Source of the DNA: Virgisporangium aurantiacum
Lineage (GTDB): Bacteria > Actinomycetota > Actinomycetes > Mycobacteriales > Micromonosporaceae
Direction of reading: 5' to 3'
NCBI RefSeq assembly: GCF_016863635.1
Contig: NZ_BOPG01000045.1
Coordinates: 62,001 to 126,000 of the forward strand
DNA length: 64,000 nt
Part shown: positions 60,118 through 64,000 of the stretch, one piece after another
Numbering within the stretch: the stretch's first letter is position 1
Layout of the letters: every line of letters begins with the position of its first letter
Program-made: the position numbers and the translations under genes
The notes under the pieces: generated by a model
What the model was told of the DNA's origin: nothing
Seen by the model: only the letters and a program-made list of their open reading frames with translations
Databases searched by the model: none

Positions 60118-60165
60118 GATCTTGGACTCCGCACGGGCCTATAGCCCCGCAACGAGTCCAAGATC
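60118..60165. repeat. Inverted repeat GATCTTGGACTC...GAGTCCAAGATC
   Basis: 12-bp perfect arms at 60118-60129 and 60154-60165, with a 24-base spacer that itself holds GGGCctataGCCC. It lies 17 bases downstream of the ketopantoate-reductase-like stop, before the importer promoter. The CAAGATC ends are shared with the repeats at 50.4-50.6 kb. It may help terminate transcription but has no T-tract. Confidence 0.8.
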
Positions 60166-60181
60166 GCCGGGTTGGGGTGCG

Positions 60182-61099
60182 CTACGGGGGGCGTTCTTTG
60201 GCGTGGATCAGGGCGACCATGGTGTCGTGGGCCGGGGTTGGGACGCCGACGCGGCGGCCCTCGGCGGCGATTCCGCCGTTCAGGACGTCGATCTCGGTCG
60301 GGCGGCCGGCGAGGATGTCCTGGAGCATCGAGGGCTTGTGGCCGTACGCCTCGCGGATCGCCTCCTCGACGGACTCGGCCGGGTCGCGGCTCAGCTCGAT
60401 GCCGGCGGCGTCGCACACCGAGCGGGCCTCGGCGATCAGCCGGTCGACCTCGCGGCGTAGCTCCGCGTCGGTGCACACCTGGCCGACGGTCAGGCCGGTG
60501 AGGGCCGCCAGCGGGCTGGTCGCGGCGTTGAACACCACCTTCGTCCACTGTGGACCCCGGGCGTCGGGCACCGCGTGGGTCCGCAGGCCCGCTTCCGTCA
60601 GGAGGCGGGCCAGCAGGGCTATCTCGTCGGGGCGGGCCGGTGCGGGTTCGAACGGGCCGAGCCAGGTGTCGCCGGGCGCGTCGTACCGGACCGTGCCGGG
60701 CTCGGTGACCGCGCCGGCTGTCACGATCGTCCCGCGGATCACCCGGGGCACCACGGACGCGATCTGCTCCTCGTTGCCGACGCCGTTCTGCACGCTCGCC
60801 ACCGCCGCGCCATCGAGCGCCGTATATGCGGCGCGGACGGCGTCGAGCGTATGCAACGCCTTTGTCGCCACGATGCCGAACGCGCACGGGGGCAACGCCG
60901 CGGCGTCCGTGCGGGCCCCGACCCGGGCGACGAAGTCGGCCTGTCCGGTGACGCGCAGACCCCCCGACGCGATGGCCGACACGTGCTCGCGCCACGGGTC
61001 GACCGCCCACACCTCGACGGACGGCAGCCGGGCGAGGTGCGCCGCGTACAGGCTGCCGATCGCCCCGCACCCGAGCACGGCAACGCGTACGGTGCTCAC
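60182..61099 (-). CDS. Ketopantoate reductase-like (ApbA/PanE) oxidoreductase
   Basis: 305 residues from GTG 61099. The Rossmann loop is LGCGAIGS (9-16), with QNGVGNE near 105, and the C-terminal domain has the catalytic WTKVVFNAATSPLAALTG and LQDILAGRPTEIDVLNG. Family members reduce 2-keto acids or ketopantoate with NADPH; in catabolic islands they often handle branched keto acids. Upstream, at 61100-61227, lie three tandem 42-44-bp copies resembling its own first 14-15 codons. GTG 61099 overlaps the stop of that small frame. Confidence 0.9.
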   Translation of the reverse strand: MSTVRVAVLGCGAIGSLYAAHLARLPSVEVWAVDPWREHVSAIASGGLRVTGQADFVARVGARTDAAALPPCAFGIVATKALHTLDAVRAAYTALDGAAVASVQNGVGNEEQIASVVPRVIRGTIVTAGAVTEPGTVRYDAPGDTWLGPFEPAPARPDEIALLARLLTEAGLRTHAVPDARGPQWTKVVFNAATSPLAALTGLTVGQVCTDAELRREVDRLIAEARSVCDAAGIELSRDPAESVEEAIREAYGHKPSMLQDILAGRPTEIDVLNGGIAAEGRRVGVPTPAHDTMVALIHAKERPP

Positions 61100-61227
61100 G
61101 CCATCGCCCCGCACCCCGGCACGGCGACGGGCGCCGTGGTCACCGGAGCGCCGTACCCCGGCGCGGCGACGGGCGCCGTGGTCACCGGAGCGCCGTACTC
61201 CGGCACGGCGACGCGGACCGTGGTCAC
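61096..61227 (-). repeat. Tandem 42-bp repeats forming a 43-codon frame, derived from the panE-like 5' end
   Basis: Three units: 61227-61186, 61185-61144 and 61143-61100 (the last is 44 bases). Each encodes a 14-residue unit such as VTTVRVAVPEYGAP or VTTAPVAAPGYGAP, matching the enzyme's own first residues (VSTVRVAVLGCGAI). The frame starts with GTG overlapping the HbpS stop (GTGA at 61224-61227) and stops with TGA overlapping the enzyme GTG (61096-61099), so it is a coupled 43-residue frame. It may be translated as a Pro/Val-rich peptide or merely relay ribosomes. The two extra bases of unit 3 shift the frame, so the repeats are not an N-terminal extension of the enzyme. Confidence 0.85.
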
Positions 61228-62192
61228 GAGAGCGCCGCCGCGGCCAGAGCGGCGCAGCGCACCGGATCGGCGCCGCCGACGCCGAGTCCGGCCACCAGCC
61301 GGCCGTCGTCGAACACCGGAACGCCACCGGGCGCGGCGAGCAGCGGTGCGGGATGGAGCGCGCCCAACTGCGTCACCGCGGTTCCGTACCAACTCGCGAC
61401 CACGAAACTGTCGCAGCCGAACCGGGCGGCGGTCGCCGCGGTCGCCAGGGCCACGTCGACGCCGGCGGCGGGCGCGTCGTCGATGCGGTCCTGCTGGATC
61501 GGGTCGCCGCCGGCGTCGACCACCGCGACGCTCACGCGCAGCCCGTTCTCCGCGGCCAGCCGCAGGACACGGTCGCACAGGGAACGGGCCCGATCGAGTG
61601 ATGCCTGCGACGTGGACGCCGGCGCGGGCGCCATGCCGAGGCTCTCGGCCGGCGGCACCACGAGGTCGCCGAACCGCTGCTTCCACCGGGCCTCGTCGTC
61701 GCCGTGCTGGCCGACATAGGGGACGCCCAGCGCATACGCGATCAGCAGGTCCTCGGGGTTGGCCGGTCGGCCGTCGGCCGACACCACCTCCGGAGCGACG
61801 CCGGTGGGGAGGAACGGGCTCACCGTCGCCCCCGACGCGGCGATCCCCGCCACCACCACGCCGTGCTCGTCGCGCACCGGCATGCCGCCGGCGCCCGGGA
61901 AGACCGCCTCCGGCGAGACGCCGACGAAGCCGTTCGAGATCGGCGCCGGCAGCGTCGTCATCCGGTGCAGGTGCTCGGTGCTCGGGATCTGCTGGGTCGC
62001 CGCGATCCACGCCTTCGACCGCGCCCGCGCCATCCCGCCCGGGCCACCGTGGTCTAGCCGCGACGCGGTCACCAGCGCGCCGCTCGCACCGACGACCGCG
62101 ACGCCGCCCCGCAACCCGAGCTGCTCGGCCTTGTCGACCGCCCGCCGCACCAGCGCCTGAGCGTCCACAAGGGACAGATCACGCGAGAACAT
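61224..62192 (-). CDS. Double HbpS/GlcG-like (haem-degrading) domain protein
   Basis: 322 residues containing two consecutive GlcG/HbpS folds: residues about 8-150 (VAVVGASGALVTASRLDHGGPG...ARSKAWIAATQ) and about 165-320 (VSVAVVDAGGDPIQQDRIDDAPA...GGVPVFDDGRLVAGLGVGG). Single-domain members are about 140 residues, so this is a fused duplication. HbpS binds haem; others sit in glycolate or propanediol operons with unknown roles. Its start overlaps the upstream SDR stop (TGATG). Confidence 0.87.
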   Translation of the reverse strand: MFSRDLSLVDAQALVRRAVDKAEQLGLRGGVAVVGASGALVTASRLDHGGPGGMARARSKAWIAATQQIPSTEHLHRMTTLPAPISNGFVGVSPEAVFPGAGGMPVRDEHGVVVAGIAASGATVSPFLPTGVAPEVVSADGRPANPEDLLIAYALGVPYVGQHGDDEARWKQRFGDLVVPPAESLGMAPAPASTSQASLDRARSLCDRVLRLAAENGLRVSVAVVDAGGDPIQQDRIDDAPAAGVDVALATAATAARFGCDSFVVASWYGTAVTQLGALHPAPLLAAPGGVPVFDDGRLVAGLGVGGADPVRCAALAAAALS

Positions 62193-62986
62193 CACGCGCC
62201 GACCATGTTGTAGCCGCCGTCGGCGACCATGTAGCCGCCGGTCATGTGCGACGCGTCGTCGGTGGCCAGGAACAGTGCGGTACCGGCGAGTTCGGCCGGA
62301 CCCGGGATCCGGCGAAGCGGGGTCAACGAGCGCAACTGGTCGCCGCGGCCCGACCGCCAGTCCTCGCGGGCGAGCGTCGCCTCGGTCTCGATGAAGCCCG
62401 GCGCGAACACGTTCACCCGCACCGTCGGCGCGAACGCGTGCGCGTACGACTTGGTGGCGCCGAGGAGCCCGTACTTCGCCGCGGCGTACTGCGGCGCGCG
62501 GGGGCTGCCGCGCACGATCACGGTCGAGCCGATGTTGACGATCGCGCCGTGGCCCTGGTCGAGCATGCGCTTGCCGAACTCGTGGATGCAGGCCATCGTC
62601 CCCTTGATGTCCACCGCGAGCACGTGGTCGATGGACTCCTCGGTGATGTCGCGCCACGACATCTGGTCGCGGGCCACGTCGCCGACGTTGTTGATGAGCG
62701 CGTCGACGCCGCCGAGCCCGTCGAACGCGGCCTCGGCCAACGCGGCCACCTGTGCCCACTCGACGATGTCGGCCTGCAACAGAACGGCTTCGGCGCCGGC
62801 CGCGCGGACCCGCTCGGCCGTGCGCTGTGCGCCTTCCTTCGACGAGCGGTAGTGGACGCCCACCGCACGCGCCCCTTCTTCGGCCGCCCGCACGGCGATC
62901 TCGGCGCCGAACCCGGTACCGGAACCGGTGACGACCACCGTGCGGCCCTCGAAGCGGCGGGGGATGGGAACGGGTGTCAGTGGCAC
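62192..62986 (-). CDS. Short-chain dehydrogenase/reductase
   Basis: 264 residues. The cofactor loop TGSGTGFG, NNVG and the catalytic YAAAKYG are present, with GFIETEA after them, as in FabG-type reductases. It probably oxidises or reduces a pathway alcohol or ketone. It is co-transcribed with the HbpS-like gene and lies 18 bases downstream of a second SDR gene. Confidence 0.92.
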   Translation of the reverse strand: MPLTPVPIPRRFEGRTVVVTGSGTGFGAEIAVRAAEEGARAVGVHYRSSKEGAQRTAERVRAAGAEAVLLQADIVEWAQVAALAEAAFDGLGGVDALINNVGDVARDQMSWRDITEESIDHVLAVDIKGTMACIHEFGKRMLDQGHGAIVNIGSTVIVRGSPRAPQYAAAKYGLLGATKSYAHAFAPTVRVNVFAPGFIETEATLAREDWRSGRGDQLRSLTPLRRIPGPAELAGTALFLATDDASHMTGGYMVADGGYNMVGA

Positions 62987-63004
62987 AAGGCCCTCCTCAA
63001 AAGA

Positions 63005-63763
63005 TCAGACGAGCACGCGCCCGCCGTCGACGTAGAGCACCTGGCCGGTGATGAAGCGGGCACGGTCGGAGGCGAGGAACGTCACCGCGTCGGCGACCTC
63101 CTCGGGTACGCCGAGGCGCCGCGCCGGCACCAGGCTCTCCAGCGCCCGCCGGTTGCCGTCGCGGTCGAGGTAGTCGGCGGTCAGGTCGGTCTCGATGTAG
63201 CCGGGCGCGACGGCGTTGACGGTGACGTCGTGCGCCGCCCACTCCCGTGCCATCACGCGGACCAACTGGTTGAGGCCGCCCTTGGTCGCGGCGTACGGGG
63301 CGTGGTCGGCGTGGGCGAGCAGGCCGGACACCGACGACACGAACACCATCCGCCCGTACCCGGCGTCGACCATCCGGCGGCCCACCGCCTGGCCCAGCCA
63401 GAACGCGGTGGACAGGTTCAGCTCGACGATCGAGGCCCAGTCGCCGTCGTCGAGGTCGAGCACCGGACGCCGCACGTTGCGGCCGACCGCGTGCAGGAAG
63501 ACCTGCGGCGTACCGACCTCCCGGACGGCCTCCGCCACGGCGTCGCGGCACCGGTCGGCCGACCGCAGGTCGGCGACGATCGTGCGGACGCAGCCGCCGG
63601 CCTCCTTCGCCGCCCGCGCCACCGCGTCGAGCCGGGCCCGGTCGACGTCGACGACGGCGACCGCGGCACCCTGTGCCGCCAGGCTCACGGCGCTGGCACC
63701 GCCCAGCCCGCCGGCCCCGGCCACCAGAGCCGGACGATCGGCGAGCGACAGCCAGTCCCGCAT
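63005..63763 (-). CDS. Short-chain dehydrogenase/reductase
   Basis: 252 residues from ATG 63763, with AGAGG just upstream; GTG 63769 is possible. The motif GAGGLGG replaces the usual TGxxxGxG (AGAGGLGG, without the Thr), and NNAG is replaced by HAVGRN; the catalytic YAATKGG and PGYIETDL are normal. The unusual N-loop suggests a non-standard cofactor or substrate geometry. It heads the leftward operon down to the panE-like gene and diverges from the IclR gene. Confidence 0.9.
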   Translation of the reverse strand: MRDWLSLADRPALVAGAGGLGGASAVSLAAQGAAVAVVDVDRARLDAVARAAKEAGGCVRTIVADLRSADRCRDAVAEAVREVGTPQVFLHAVGRNVRRPVLDLDDGDWASIVELNLSTAFWLGQAVGRRMVDAGYGRMVFVSSVSGLLAHADHAPYAATKGGLNQLVRVMAREWAAHDVTVNAVAPGYIETDLTADYLDRDGNRRALESLVPARRLGVPEEVADAVTFLASDRARFITGQVLYVDGGRVLV

Positions 63764-63795
63764 GTCCACCTCTTCCGCCTGTTGCCAGGCGACCG

Positions 63796-63813
63796 ATTCT
63801 CGTATTGTGAAAG
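63796..63813. promoter_or_regulatory. Shared motif ATTCTCGTATTGTGAAAG in the SDR/IclR divergent region
   Basis: It matches the 54697 motif at 14 of 18 positions. It lies 33 bases upstream of the SDR start and 89 before the IclR start. Its position fits auto- and operon control by the IclR protein. Confidence 0.5.
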
Positions 63814-63901
63814 CGACTATCCGACAAGGTAGTCCAGGCGTCGGGGCCTGTCCAGGCGGTCCCTTCTAGGCTGGGCGCGGTCCCGAACAGGAAGGTGAAC
63901 G

Positions 63902-64000
63902 ATGGCGGAGAAGGCCGAAAAGCCCGAGTACCGGGTCGAGGCGCTGGCCAAGGGCCTGCGCCTGCTCAGCCTGTTCGACGAGCAGCGACCCACCTGGCGG
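63902..64000 (+). CDS. IclR-family regulator, N-terminus only
   Basis: ATG 63902 with AGGAAGG upstream; 33 codons are visible before the window ends. RVEALAKGLRLLSLF is the opening of the IclR winged helix. It diverges from the SDR-HbpS-PanE operon and likely controls the island's promoters. Confidence 0.75.
   Translation, partial: MAEKAEKPEYRVEALAKGLRLLSLFDEQRPTWR

Noticed and set aside
61096..61227. CRISPR-like array
   Set aside because: Units are contiguous 42-44 bp tandem copies without spacers, and there is no leader or cas gene.
60182..61327. N-terminal extension of the panE-like protein into the repeats (381-residue frame)
   Set aside because: In the enzyme's own frame the repeats read as DHGARRRAGVRRSG-type arginine-rich peptide with no homology to the enzyme, whereas the shifted frame gives copies of its N-terminus and proper stop-start overlaps.
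1..64000. tRNA, rRNA, riboswitch or CRISPR loci
   Set aside because: None recognised by eye. A covariance-model scan would be decisive; short or divergent ncRNAs could have been missed.

Overview
The window is very GC-rich DNA with GTG and TTG starts, short intergenic gaps, ATGA/GTGA stop-start overlaps, anti-sigma/STAS switches, a Ser/Thr kinase, a WYL regulator and a Tat-exported quinoprotein. This points to a soil-type actinomycete. The palindromic GATCTTG...CAAGATC repeats fit a filamentous, Micromonosporaceae-like lineage, but I cannot place it further without a search. No rRNA, tRNA or CRISPR was recognised.

1-13.9 kb is a catabolic island. A QuiC-like isomerase/dehydratase (partial) and a PQQ-type dehydrogenase diverge on the left. 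A leftward operon follows: ALDH, a ThDP-dependent decarboxylase, then livK-livH-livMG (fused)-livF. An IclR regulator, a CoA transferase and a citryl-CoA lyase read rightward. CTAG-cored repeats and palindromes sit in the intergenic regions and suggest one regulon. 13.9-23.3 kb is mixed: GNAT, SelO, methyltransferase, a cold-shock gene with two downstream hairpins, APH, a two-gene DUF1579 unit facing a WYL regulator across a perfect 13-bp inverted repeat, YihY and GlgX.

23.4-35 kb is signalling and stress: a heptad-repeat protein, an RsbU/RsbV/RsbW set, TetR plus an AidB-like acyl-CoA dehydrogenase, a second STAS/HATPase pair, cupin, Usp, acyl-CoA ligase, NhaA, and two receiver-only response regulators flanking a MarR. 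34.5-41.6 kb holds an FtsX-type ABC exporter with two ATPases, a transmembrane Ser/Thr kinase with an FG-GAP sensor, and an FHA-like partner. 41.6-47.7 kb is small oxidoreductase, regulator and membrane genes.

47.8-64 kb is a second catabolic island: a GH78 rhamnosidase, an FMN reductase, two VOC proteins, a berberine-bridge-type oxidase, a FAD monooxygenase, an MBL hydrolase, a GH1 beta-glucosidase, an RbsABC-like sugar importer, a ketopantoate-reductase-like enzyme, a double HbpS/GlcG protein, two SDRs and an IclR start. Together these suggest uptake, deglycosylation and oxidative breakdown of a rhamnosylated/glucosylated phenolic or similar natural product (inference). A repeated motif (ATTCTCG...GTGAAAG) may tie it to the IclR gene at the right edge.

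The two most unusual structures are: (i) a 464-bp palindrome-rich insertion at 50354-50817, flanked by a 26-bp exact direct repeat, that splits an operon exactly at a GTGA stop-start overlap; and (ii) a 42-bp tandem repeat at 61100-61227 that is a triplicated, diverged copy of the 5' end of the adjacent ketopantoate-reductase-like gene.
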